DNA from: Anoplolepis gracilipes
Lineage: Eukaryota; Arthropoda; Insecta; Hymenoptera; Formicidae
Length of the DNA stretch: 64,000 nt
Assembly: GCF_047496725.1 (NCBI RefSeq)
Contig: NC_132977.1
Span: 2,849,001 to 2,913,000, forward strand
Direction of reading: 5' to 3'
Position 1 is the first letter of the stretch, and each line of letters opens with the position of its first letter. Below the pieces are notes generated by a model. It saw nothing but the letters and a program-made list of their open reading frames with translations. It did not search any database and had not been told where the DNA came from. The position numbers and the translations under genes were made by a program. Shown piece by piece: positions 22,691-36,175 of the stretch.

Positions 22691-25600
22691 ATATTTTTTA
22701 ATAGTGTTTGGCATATTATCTTACTAAAGCTTAAAGTATGTAATATTATCGACATTAAAAAGAAAATATTTTATAGAAATTTTGTATTATCAGAATAGTA
22801 CAACATAAGCATTGACCATCTGACTAGATGACCATAGTATTAAGGGACAGTTGGCTATACATATTTAATGTTCAAAATGTATCTGATATTTTATAAATAT
22901 GTTTTAATTTTACATGCTTAATTTAATTTTATTTTTACAATATTGAATACATATATGTATGTATATACAGGTGTATATGTTAGGCTGAAAGATCGAAAAC
23001 GCTCACTATCGTTAACAAAATCGTCATACACTTGTCCGTACACGTGCACTACGCTGCTGTCATTTGTATACAATTTCACGGTTATTTATTATCAACAGTA
23101 ATAACATTTATAAAGAAAGGTAATCGTTTGTAAAATAATTGAGGGTCTCATATTAAGAATCTCTCTCATAGGCTACTTTATCCTGTTTAAACTTGCGCCA
23201 TCCTTGTCAGAAAGAATAAATCTATTTAATATAATTATAATAAATTTATTAATTTGTATATATTTATTACTGTTTAATATTAAATAGAAAATATTTAGGA
23301 CAATTTAAATTTTAAAAAATTTTCTTTATTCCGAAAAATTTCGGAAAAGACATTTTAATATTTATCTAATTGCCTTTAGCGCATGTAATTGGTTTCAAGG
23401 AGTGCCAAAAAATTTTATTCATAAATAATAAAATTATATTGTTTAATATAAATTTCAGAAATATTTTTTAACTTATTTTTTAACTTATATAATTTAAAAT
23501 AATATATATCTTACGTTTAAAATTAAAATATAGTGAAACATAATTTTTCTATTAAAGTTTAATACAATATCGTATATTTAAATAAATAATCTTAAAATTG
23601 TTACGTGTAATTTGTGATATTACCCACATCATGCATTCAAGTTTTATAGTTGAAAAAATTTCAAAAATTGATTAAATATTATAAAACAGAGCATAGTGCA
23701 AGGAAAAATTCAAATTAATTATAATTTATGTTTGAATGTAAATATATTTTAATTAAAAGTATAAATAATATAAAAAAATTCTGAAAATAATAAAAAACAG
23801 TAACGTTCGACGATTGACAATAACATAAATGGTGTATAATCATTTTCATTTATGTATTATTACTGCGTTTTTTCTATCAAGCAGAGTTTCACGTAAATAA
23901 CATCGAAATCATCAAGATAACATAAAATTTCAGATAAAATAAAGATAATGTATTTCAATTTATCTAGATGATAGATAAAATTATTAAGTATTTTATCTGG
24001 ATAATTTTATAATAATTGTATATTTAATAATTTAAAAGACATTGTTTTAGAAAAACAATTAAGGAAAAAATAAAAACATAAATGTTACATAAAATCATCA
24101 TATATAATAATAATTTATTATAATTATATATAATTCAGCAGAACTCAGGGTTTAGTAAAAGCTAATAATTCTTTAATAAGACTGGATCTTATTTTTATTT
24201 TTGTTAGATCTAAATGTAAGACTCAAAAATATTAAAAAATATTAACAAATTATAGTACTTATTAATGATTGACTTGTTAATAATAATAATAATTATGTTG
24301 GAAGTATCCATTATATTAAATAATTTGAGGCAAATAACGCATTTTTCATCTAATAATAAGATAAAGATGCCATTAATACATCCCATTATTATTTAGATAA
24401 AAGTAGGATAAGAAAATTGCTTTACCTAAATAATTATCTAGATAACTTTATTTAGATAACACTGCTGTCAAATAACAAATTTAAAAAAATAAATAATCTA
24501 TCTAAACTAATACATTTACAGAAATAGAATTGAAAATAAAAACATTATATAACTCACTCTGAAAAACTGTATAAAATATTGTAATAATAAAAAACATTAT
24601 GCAAAAAATTAAAGGGTTACTTCCTTTCATATAAAGAAAGCTAACTTTCAAGTAGTTGCAACTTCCTTAAAAATAATTGGAATAAGATCAATAAAAAAGC
24701 ATTTCAAAGCTTGAAGTTTCTAGTTTTAGAATATTTAAATTAATTTAAATTCTTTCTATTTGTTACAAAATTACATTGTAGAAAGCGACTAAAAAAGCAA
24801 TTTGAAGAGAAAAGTTAACACTTTAAAATGCTCCTATCGTTTTTTCAATCATTATTAATTTTTAAAGCGTAATGGTTACTTAAAAATCAAGTAAAAATTG
24901 CACACTTAACTTTTTTCATTTAAATCAATGAAAGTTAACAAAAAAAAGTTAAAATTTTCATAAACTCTACAACATTTATAAGTAAAAAGCATTCCAATTA
25001 CTCAACAAAAGGCCGAAGTGTTAAGTTTTTTTCTGTACATTTCAAAAACTTAAATTAATGATTATTAAACGATCACTTTTTCACTAGTTATAAGCATTCA
25101 AAGTCAATAGCACGATTTTGCTTTAATAATGAATATCTCGGCGAAAAAAAATCATAGATTTTTAACATTTGTCAAAAATCGAAATTAAAGCTAAGACTCT
25201 TTAGCACCCAATTAATGAAATTGTGCTAGGATCTCTTTTTTTTTTGAATTCGGTATTCTTGGACAAACTTGAATATTATAACATCGGTCTGCTGCGTAAA
25301 TTTTTTTATCATTTATTTATCATGTGCTTTGAAACAAGTGTCTTGTTAGCAATGTATGCACGTGTGACAAGATGTCAAAGTTGTTTCAAGTGTTTATGTT
25401 TATAATTCATAATCTATTAAACTAGAACTAAAGTATCCTGGGCATTAAATTAATTTATATCTATTAAAATTTGCGTTATTGATTATTACGTCGCGTAATA
25501 ATCATCATCTATTCAAAAAATTTATGTTTATATAAATTAAAACAAATGTTAATTTATATTGATAAAAATCCATAAAGATTAATGTTACTATTTAGAATAA

Positions 25601-26203
25601 GTTATAAAGTTGAAAGCTCAATATATGATAAATATTATAATACTTATGTATTATATATTATACAAACGTGTGTTTTTAAATATGACAAAACAATGTTACA
25701 ATATAATTTATAAACTGCTACTGTAATCTTTAAATTACAATAAATAATGTCATCATGGGTCAACGAGATAATAAAGACTACACATAATTCCGCGATTATA
25801 AAAACTTCCGAAGAAAATCATTATATAAGCCTATTAAAGTAAGGAAATATATGTATATAAATAATATAAAATGATATATACATATGTAAAAGATTCTACT
25901 GCGCTATTATTAATACTATTTGGAGTAATGTATTTTTTTCTATTTTCTTAAAAAAAAAGCAGAATTTTTAAAAATCGATTTTTCTTCTTTCAATAAAAAT
26001 AAAAATACGTATAGAAAGAAAGAAATGGAGCCTACAAATATTTCCAGTAGAAAAAGATTTCAATATTAATAAAAAATCTGATTATGAATGTCAATGCTAT
26101 AGTTGCATAACCGTTTATAAAAATAAAAACAATAATGAGCATTTTGTCTTAAACTGTTGATGTTTACACTTCAAATTGCATTAAATGAAATTTGTAACTA
26201 TAG
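22691..26203. other. Unit B intergenic region, no gene seen
   Basis: Counterpart of 9,207-12,718. It includes the AGATAA/TTATCT-rich stretch and a partial palindromic element (about 24,598-25,271). The C-like to A-like switch falls inside that element. Confidence 0.6.
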
Positions 26204-27804
26204 AGACGTATGCGGTTACTTTGTTATTCTGTGGATCAAAGAAAATCGGCATGGTACGTATATTAATATATATCTTATAATAAGTGTTTATTTTAAAAAG
26301 CAAATTTTTCTTTTTAGTAAAATTACATGTTGAAAAATGTCAAAATCTGAACATTTTTTCAACGATATTTTCAAAGATTTTAGCTTATTGTTTATTAAAA
26401 AATTACTTAACAATTTTCAGAATAAAATTTAAAAAATATAATTTAAACATTTATTTCTTATTACATGGCAATAGAGTAATGTAATGTTATTTGAGTATCT
26501 TATTATTTATTATTATTTATTTTTTATTTTATTTTAAAAATTGTCTCTTGATTCTTTTGGCTCTAATATAAATTAATATAATTTTTACATTATTATATAT
26601 TATTTATATTTATTAATACAAAATAAGAATAAAAAAGTATTAATTATAAATAATTAACAACAAGCACTCTTTTTTATCTATTTTAGATATGACTTTTTAA
26701 TAAAGCACAATGGCTATAATTTTGCAAAAGCTATTGAAAATCGTAAATTTTTGATAACATATATATAAACGTCAAAAACATAGACGAGAAAATATCATCT
26801 AAAATGAATATTTGCTGGAAATTTATAATTATTAGAATTTCACTTCTCAAGAAAAAGATAAATTTTATATGTAAATAGCAACTTTATTGGTTTTAGATCG
26901 ACGATGAACATAGGATAATTAAAAGCGAAACTCTTGAGAACTGTAAAATTATGACAGCAAACGCGGCCAAAGCACAAGAGTGCAGAGACATCGCTACGAA
27001 ATGCCTGGATGAAGGTAACTCATTTGCTTACGTTGTTACGTATTATGATTATATATATTGTATATACATATTATTATATATTAGTCATTAAAGATTGTAA
27101 CCAGAGACTGGTCATAACCCATGTCTGTCATGTTTTGGCTAAATATTACTAAAAAGGAAGAAATATATACTATTTCACTCTTGTATAATAATAGCCAAAA
27201 AATGACGAACCAATAAAAAATGATCAGTCTCTGATTACAGTGTCTCTACATATTATTTTTCTCTCTTTCTTTCTCTCTCTTTCTTTTTCGAATCAATGTT
27301 TATATCTATCGTAATAATTCAATATATTTATTAACATATACATTTAATTAATTTTCTCAAGGAGAGAGAGAGAGAGAGAAGACATTTAAAAAATTATAAA
27401 AAGAATATTAAATAATTTAAAGCATTTGAATATTTTAAAGTAATTAAAAATTAAATAATAATATTAATAATATTATATATAATTTATTGCAATAAAAACA
27501 AATTATATAAATTATTCCAAAATAATTCAAAATAAATGTATTAATTGTAAAAGTTTATCTAACATTTATAAAAAGTAAATATAGTTATGATAAAATTCTG
27601 TCTATTATTATTAGTTTTTTATAATACAAATTAATATAATATACATTTCTTTAAGATTTTAAATAGAAGTTTATAAAATAAAATTTGAAATCATTTTTTT
27701 CTTTTATTGCAGGAGATAAAGTTCAAGGAAGCCATATGAAACAGACCTTAGAAAGTATGAAATGTGCTTACACGCTTGGTATATTGCCAATTGTTAGCTA
27801 TTAA
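26204..27804 (+). pseudogene. 5'-truncated Sol i 2/4-like venom allergen, gene 2 copy B (exons 3-5)
   Basis: Exons 26,204-26,253, 26,897-27,014 and 27,713-27,804 appear identical to those of copy A, with the same splice sites and stop. It lacks the promoter, signal-peptide exon and exon 2 because of the same deletion. Identity with copy A, introns included, marks a very recent duplication, so the open frame is not evidence of function. Confidence 0.8.
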
Positions 27805-29301
27805 TAAAAAAATTTATTCAGAGTTTTTTTCATTAAACATATTTTTTTAAATAGAGTCTTTTGCCAACTTTGAAAAAATTCATTAAAGAAAATTGTCAGA
27901 GAAGACTATATTTCTTTGCAACTTTTTAATTTTTTTTTTAAGGTTATAATATCCTAATATTTTATAACAGATTAATTACAATTAATTTGAAATTAATTTG
28001 AAAATCACAATATGAAATTCACAATATGATATAAAAGAAATGCTTTCAATGTTTAGACATTCTGTATAATATCAAGAAAAGGTTGTATTTTGAATTTTCG
28101 AAATTCTTATATTATGAAGATATAATTTTGAGAGATTTCTAATGTACAATTTTCAATTGTTGTTTAAATAAATTTATCAGCTGCACTGATAAATCGTAAC
28201 ATTCAATTGTTGTAGTTTTTTCCACAAATCCTATTTTTGTATTTTAAGTCTAGGTAAGTATTTCTGTTATTAATAAAAATTAAAAATAAAATAATGTTTA
28301 AAATATAGCATCTCTTTTCATAGATCAACATGCATATATGTATAGATTATGTACAGATAACATTTTTTAAAAATTATTCAATTTTTAACATAAATAGTAT
28401 TTAATATTTATAATATTTATATCAATGTATGTATAAATAATAACCCATACTTTTTATATGAATAAATTAAATAAATTCAGAAAGATATTCTTACAATTGT
28501 AAAAATTAAAAATTTATATACGGTGTGCTAAAATATAATGTATAATAGAATATATTTTTACTACTGAAAAAAAAGAAAAATGGTAACATCAAAAATTGCA
28601 CAAAAAAGTTTTACTTATATTTTTTATTATTATATTCATTTATATATTTTCGATGGCACATTAGCAATTAATAGAAAACTTACATTTTCTTAATAATATT
28701 TCTTATTAACAAATAAAAAAGTTAAAATATTTTATAAATTATTACGTTTTCCAATAATCTTATCTTTTTACATATTCGCTTTATATAGAAAATTTAGTGG
28801 AGATTTTATTTAAATAAAAAGATACATTATTTTACTGCATGTGTCTGTAGTTGCATTAACAAGAAAAAAATAGCTTCGTAGGAATACTTATTGTATTATT
28901 AATATTATTTATTAATATGGCATTATTTGTACTTATATACATTCGAATTTATCTTGTATTATTTTTTCTATCTTCAATAGATCAAGAAATATTAACTGTT
29001 ATATTTCTGTCATTTATCCTATGGCATATGTATACACACACACATATACAAACACATATGTACACCGCTATATCCATATACACATGCTTAGACATACAAT
29101 ATATTCTATAAGAAAAGATAAGGTATTTGCGATTGTAACGTAAAAGATGAAGTATTGGCGTTATCGTTCCACTTGAATTGTCATATGATCTCTTATGGTC
29201 CCATAAATGACGACGGGTTCTGTGTACTACCCACAGTTTCAATGTATCGTGGAAGAGAAAATGAGAAAGAGAGAGAAAGAGAGAGAGAGAGAAAGAGAGA
29301 A

Positions 29302-29344
<43 letters not shown>

Positions 29345-30631
29345 CATATATTAAATATTTAAACACTTCTATTTTCGATTAAATAATTTGATTAATAATT
29401 CTCTAAATCTTTTATTTTCTGAGATTTTAAATAAAATTTCAAATACATAAGAGTTACATAATTTAATAATTTAATTATTAAAAAAAATTTATTTATAGAA
29501 AAAATGTATAATGCAATATATGCACTAGAAAAATTTCTTTTTTAGAAAGATTTTTTAATATTATTTCAAAAATTAAATAAACAAAATATAAATAATTTAA
29601 CAGTTTAATAATAGTTAATAGTAGTTGATAATAATAAAAATTGTTTTGAAAAGAATATTTGGAGGATTAAAAAAAAACATTATTATACATATTTTTAAAA
29701 ATCATTCTAGTAAAGAATTTTAAATACCATTAAACAAAAACTGAATTTTTATATAAAATTCAATAACTTTTCATTGAATTAGAATTTTGAAAATACATAC
29801 TTTTTTTAATTATAAAATTAATTAGAATGATTTAAATTATTTAAGATAATTAAAATTTTAAAATAATTTTTTATTTCATGAAACTTTAAATTATGTTGTA
29901 ATTACTAATATTTGCTTCATTTTTTTAGATGTATAATTTAAAAATATTTGAATAATTAAATAGTATTTAATAATATTTTTTTAGAAATAAAGTAAAATAA
30001 AGTAAAATATGCACTAACTAAAGGATGTAAAAGAAGAATAGAATTGAATTTATTAATTTTGTGTCTGCCTTTTGGAAATGTTTATATAATCATTACGTTA
30101 ATGATACGTGTCGCCCATTATGATTAAGAGCTTCGTAATCGATGTAGGTTATAAATTAGATACAGTGATTCCCTCGGGCTACGTGTTCGAGATTCCCCTT
30201 TACTGAATACTGATCTTCCCGATCTCCTCTCTGTGATCCCTCTAACAATAACAATCTTTTATCAATTGTAATGTTACTACGTGCTGCTAATCAAATCTCA
30301 TATTATGCAGTCGTTATCTTAAAAGAATAATTTTTAAAATATATATTTATAAATATATTATCAAAATTTATCTATTATAAAAAAATTAAAGTATTAAATC
30401 ATATTTTCCGTTCTTTTCTCTTGTTTCAAAATAAAGTCGAAAAATTTTATTGTTATATTGCTGAATCGCTAATATTATTTAATATTATTGTTTAAATTAG
30501 TATAACGTTAATTTTCGTGATTATTGTAGAAATATTTTTATTATTATTGTGATGAATTCAACATCTAAATGATTAAATAGTAAAGAGAAGTGTATTCTAT
30601 GATATGTAATATACTATATAATACTAATATC
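27805..30631. other. Unit B spacer downstream of gene 2 copy B
   Basis: Counterpart of 14,320-17,146, with the GA tract at 29,255-29,346. No gene seen. Confidence 0.6.
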
Positions 30632-31637
30632 CAAGGTTGAAGAAGTAACGCGTTATACCGTCACAGTTACCAAAAAAAGTAACTGTAATGGTAACGACGT
30701 TAAAAAGTTTGTTTGTAACGGAAAAAGTAACTTCGTTACATTTTTTGATAACGAGTAAGGAAATTAACAGCTACTTTTAGCGTTACTTTCCAGACAGCAC
30801 ATGACTTTAAAAGATGCTTAAAAGACAACGTAAAGACGTCTTATTGTCTTTTAAATGTTTTTTGGTCTTTTTGTGCTGTCTGGAATTTTTTTTGAATATA
30901 GTTGAATATACTTGAATATACCATACTTTTTTTCAAATATAATTTTCAAATAAAGAAACATATATTTTTTGTTTCATGCATATGCGCGCATTTTATACGG
31001 TACATGTAACATATACTATAGATACATGTACACATATGCGTGAAATGACACTTAAAGATTGATAAGAGTATTGAAACGCAGTATCACATAGAAAGTGCTG
31101 GAATCTCTTTCTGGTACATTTCTACTTCGTAGAAAAACATTTAAGTAGACAGATAATTCAATGATTCGATGTTATGAAAATTATTGTATCGTGTTAGAAT
31201 TGTAAAATAAAATAAAATTGAAGGGACGCGATTTTGACCGTATTTACAAATCTATTGAAAGTAAACTAACAATAAGAAAATTATTTTATTTACATTTACC
31301 GAATCTACAAGTGTTTAAGAAAGCTTGTTTACACTTTTTTCAAAAGTTTTTCTTATTTAAAATATTAGAATTATTACACACTTTATATTAATAGCGATTT
31401 CATTATCAAAATTATATCGTTTTGATTACTGTTTAAAAATTTTTAGTATTTAGTGTAACAATTTGATCTTGTACTAAAAAAATTTTTATGTAAAGTTTGT
31501 ATCGTATATAAAAAAAGTAACAGAAATTGTAACAATTCGTTATTTTTTGTGTAATAGTAACGGTAATAAATTACTTTTTGGAAAAAAAAACGGTAACGGT
31601 AACGAGTTACTTTTATGAAGTAACTTTCTCAACTCTG
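30632..31637. mobile_element. hAT-like non-autonomous element (unit B)
   Basis: Copy of 17,147-18,152, including the nested 98-bp palindrome (30,788-30,885). One substitution near the left end (GGTTGAAG in place of GGTCGAAG) is private to this copy. Confidence 0.65.
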
Positions 31638-31830
31638 CTAATTCTATTCCTAATTTAATTCAAAATTTACTAATTAAATTGTTTGTATTTTGTATAGTCG
31701 GTTTCAATCAATTGATAACAAATTGAAATAAATAAATAGGTATTAACAGATTTTTATTTTCTTATTAATTTATAAATATTAATATTTAATATAATAATTA
31801 GTGTATTATTTATAATATAATATTTAGTCC

Positions 31831-32604
31831 TTCAGTGAAGGTAATTTACCGCGAGCATATAGGTTACCAAAAATTCATAAGATCCCTTACAGGTTGATTG
31901 TATCATCTATCAATAGCCCATTATACAATTTAGCCAGTTGGTTACATAAAATCATGTACGACAGCTTCCCGAAACCGAATAGTCACATTGCAAATAGTTT
32001 CGATCTAGTCAACAAATTATCTAATTTACATATTGATAATGATTATGAGTTGTTTTCGCTAGATGTAATCTCATTGTTCACTAACATCCCGATCAATTTA
32101 GCAGTAGAAAGCATATCAAAGAGATGGCAATATATCACAAATAATTGCAACATCCCAGAATCAGAATTTTTAACAGCAATAAACCTAGTCTTAAACTCTG
32201 CATACTTTGTCTTCAATAACAAATTTTATCAACAAACTTTTGGCACACCAATGGGCTCCCCACTCTCTCCGATCATCGCCGACATAGTCCTACAAGACAT
32301 AAAGGAGAAAGCATTAACGTTATTGAATTTTACCCCTCCCATTTACTTCAGATACGTGGACGACATATTAATATCGGTACCTTCAAAATTTATTGACGAG
32401 ACATTGACAATTTTTAATTCTCTCCATAACAGAGTACAGTTCACTGAAGAAAAAAATGACCACAACAAGATTAACTTTTTAGATCTAACACTCATTTTAA
32501 TTAATAACCATCTAATATTTGACTGGTTCCATAAGAACACATTCTCGGGAGATATCTCAATTTCTATTTCCAACATCCTAACAACCAAAAAAGAGGCACT
32601 GTAA
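31831..32604 (+). pseudogene. Penelope-type reverse transcriptase fragment (unit B)
   Basis: Same reading as the unit A copy: LPKIHK, SLFTNIP, MGSPLSP and YVDD motifs, a missing N-terminus, and an early stop caused by a one-base shift. Confidence 0.85.
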
Positions 32605-33281
32605 TAGGCTTAGTTGATAGAGTATTCTTATTATCACATCTTACGTTCCATGAAAAGAATATCCAATTTATAATAAAGATTTTACTGGACAACTCTTATC
32701 CAACCGATTTTATATTCAAAACAATTAACAACCGTATAAAGTTTTTAATTAACAATAGACCATCCGACAGAAAATTACAAACACCCAATAATAACTCATA
32801 TTTCACAATTCCATATTTGCATACAGTATCTGATAAAATAAAGTATGCTCTAAAAGATGTCGACATCAGATTAGCCTACTACAGTACAAACAAAAACAAC
32901 AAATTTATTAAGACACACAAAGATCCTATCCCTAGTCCTATGAAAACAAACGTGGTATACAAAATTAATTGTCTAAATTGCGACGCTTCTTATGTTGGTC
33001 AAACGGGCAGAAAGCTAAATACTAGGATAAAAGAACATAAGACCAACATAATGAAGCCCAATAACAACAAATCAGTGATCACTGACCACCGCCTAACATA
33101 CAATCATGACTTTGATTGGGACAATGCACAAATACTAGACAATGAGCCCTATTACACAAAAAGACTGATATCTGAAATGTTATACATTAAACGACAAATA
33201 AATAGCATAAATCTACAAACAGATATAGAATGTTTGCCAGCTATTTACGATGATATAATAAACAAACTGCCTAAGATCTAA
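32585..33281 (+). pseudogene. Penelope RT C-terminus and GIY-YIG endonuclease (unit B)
   Basis: Same as the unit A copy, with the CxxC, YVGQTGR and RIKEHK motifs of the GIY-YIG nuclease, in a different frame from the reverse transcriptase. Confidence 0.85.
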
Positions 33282-34011
33282 TGTCACCTATCTAACTCTT
33301 TCCATCTTAAATGTATTTTTCGCCCTTGAGCTCATTACCATCTGTACCATCGGCATAACCACACGTTAAACATCAGTTGTCGCGATATATATACCGTAGA
33401 TTCAACACACACAAACGGAATGCATATCCTGTAAGCTTTTTCTAAGTCACCACCATTATACACAAACTAACGGTAAATTACTTTATTACAAACAGATATT
33501 TATTATACTCATTTTACTAATACAGACTTAACCCCTCAATCTAACTGCATACCTCCCTCGGTCTGGAAACCTCGGAGAATTGCCTCGCGGGATTATTATG
33601 CAAGTCGTACAATAAAAGAGCCGAACAAGTTGGATCGTTTTATACATATGTAATTTATACAACTAACATGCGATAAATATGTACAGCGGTTCTGAGGCAG
33701 TGATCCATTTAATCATGCGAATACGATCACGGATTTTATGTTCACACATGTCTTACGCCTTCCTTATGCGATGTTTTCTCATTAATTTCGTTTTTATCTA
33801 TTTATAATTCATTTATTTAATTTATATATTATGTTGAAGAGGATTCAAAACATGAATCGAAACGTTCAAATCTTTATTATAATTTCCGTCATTCTATAGA
33901 ATGTTACTAATGTACTTAATGTCAATACAATTGCGACACATCACCTATATATAAAAAACTTATAATTTTATATTCACATCTCCTCGCTCCTATTGCCTCT
34001 TTCTTACTTAC

Positions 34012-34860
34012 TTATTTATAATATTTAGTGTATTATTATAAGAAAGTATAATATTATTAGAAGTAAAATTAAAAATATATAAAATAGATAAAATAATAAA
34101 CAAATAAAAATATTGACAGTTGTAATAATCAAAAGATAAAGAGCAAGGAAGAAAGAGAATATGAGACGTATAATGAACTAAATGAATAATGTAGAGAATT
34201 ACTAGGGTTTGAGATCTGTCGGAAACATCGCGACCCTGTTTCACTCCAAATGGCATCTTTATCGAACAACACGACTAGCGCTGATGGCTGCCGGAAATTA
34301 GGTGATTGTTAAGCTAACTTGCAAGCGGTTGCTGACAGTGAGATTAATTAGAGACACAATGTATGTGTGTTGTGCAATATTTAGTTGCGAAAGCCAACTG
34401 GAGATCCTTAACATGTGAGAAATTCCACTCTTATTCATGTAATGTCTTCTATAAAGATGATTCTCTATTTTGATGTATTTTATAAATGTGTGTGGAAATT
34501 TTGTATTTTCTATTGTAGGATATTTTTATCTTTAGCGTTGTAATTTTATTTTGTCGGTCTTGATGTATTATATTCCGTTATATTTCGACCGTTATTCTGT
34601 TTTCGACCCTGACAAGGACAGGTATTTGCTGTTTTCTGTGTATGTTATGATTGCCGCCGGATAACGTATAATCTTGTTTTTTTCAAAATTCGTCCGTCGC
34701 CGAGCGAAGAAAGAGAACCGCGAGAAAGAAAAGAGCACCGAGCGCGCGATTGCGAGTTCTGTCCGAGACCTAATAATCTTTACACATCATTTAATTGAAT
34801 AAACTATCGTTTAACATTAACTATATTATTTCATCAATCAATTAATTTTACAATATATAA
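34012..34860. other. End of unit B, with LTR-like segment 34,514-34,852
   Basis: Counterpart of 20,527-21,375: the possible THAP-like remnant followed by the 339-bp TG...CA segment that abuts the start of unit C. Confidence 0.45.
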
Positions 34861-35550
34861 TATGAATATATATTTATATTGTTTAGATTTGTTTCTTATC
34901 TTTGTTCAAAAAGGATAAAAAGTAAATAAATTTTTTGAACTTATGAATACTAATATAAACATTTGTTTTCTCTATTTTGTTATTTTCATAATTAGCACAA
35001 TTTTTATATATCTGCATAATTATCTGTCGAAACCAATTGAACTAATACTTTAGCATCAATTAATGTTTATATCTGTTATAACGCTTTAATGTGTAAATTT
35101 ATAAAATTTATTTAATTAATTTTCAGGAAGAAAAACAGAAAAAATATTACACACAATAAAAGAAATTATTAACAGTAAAAAATAAATTGTATTATAAATA
35201 ATAGCATAGTAAAAATAAATAATAAATGTAAATTAAAACATTCAAACATTTTAAAATAAAAATTAAAGAAAACTGAAGTAATTAAAATTAATTAATTTTA
35301 TAATATAACTTCAGATATAATTATAAAAGTAAAGCTTCTTTGTAATATTTATTTTTCAATTTGTTCTAGAAAAAAAAATTACGTATAGTAAAAAAGATTT
35401 ATTGAATACTTACAAAAAATGAAAACAAATATAATCAATTAACATCTTTTAAATTATAAATTTAATAATTTTTACAATATATATTAATACTATATGTATA
35501 TTCAGATAAAGTTTTGAAAATAAATTTAAATAGCTTTATTCTGATTTCAG

Positions 35551-35699
35551 TATATGAAGACATCAGCAGCCCAAAAAGCGTAGGAAATATAGAAAGTATA
35601 GCAAGCACAGGAAGCTATAACACCAGAAGAAAGAAATTCATGTTCTATGATTGTTTAATAAAGGAAGGTGTAACGGGACTTATCGATATACAGAAATAA
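35551..35699 (+). pseudogene. Orphan exon 5 of gene 1 (unit C)
   Basis: Same sequence as the orphan exon of unit B, including the two amino-acid changes relative to gene 1. No exons 1-4 of gene 1 lie between it and the preceding unit. Confidence 0.8.
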
Positions 35700-35760
35700 A
35701 AAAAGAAAACTGCTGATATATATAAAAATTGCTGTATACACAAAATTTTTTGGTAAATAA

Positions 35761-36175
35761 CAAAAATAAAAGTATGTTTTTTGCATTTTAAAAAACTATG
35801 GCCATCTTACCCGAGTTTACCTTATGTCATTTTAATTTTATACCTACATATAAGATATAAAAAATATTTGGAAGATATAATTTTTTTATACCAAAGTAAG
35901 ACTTTTATTTTTTGTTGTTCCTTTGAAATATTAAAAACGTTAATATTGCAATATCTTTTCATGCGCTCTTTGTTTCAAATAAAAATTCAAATAGAATTCA
36001 AAGAGATTCAAATAAAAATTTATCTTTCTAACAAAGAGTGTATAAAAAGATTATTTTTGATATTTCAAAAGAACAATAAAGAATGAAAGTCTTACTTGCG
36101 ACATAAAAAAATTAGGCTAAACTTGGGTAAGATGGCCATAGTTTTTTAAAATGCAAAAACATACTTTTATTTTTG
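35761..36175. mobile_element. MITE with 52-bp terminal inverted repeats (unit C)
   Basis: Copy of the element at 8,790-9,206 and 22,276-22,690. Confidence 0.7.

Larger units (their letters stand above)
31829..34011 (+). mobile_element. 5'-truncated Penelope-like retroelement (unit B)
   Basis: Copy of 18,344-20,526 with the same truncation point, flanking duplication and internal frameshift. It arose by duplication of the unit, not by a second insertion. Confidence 0.85.
21376..34860. repeat. Tandem unit B (13,485 bp)
   Basis: Second unit with the same content as unit A. From its start to about 24,655 it matches unit C at the sites where A differs. From about 24,710 to its end it matches unit A at the sites where C differs. 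It is therefore a recombinant of the two neighbours. A local expansion by unequal exchange is the simplest reading; assembly duplication must also be considered. Confidence 0.9.
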
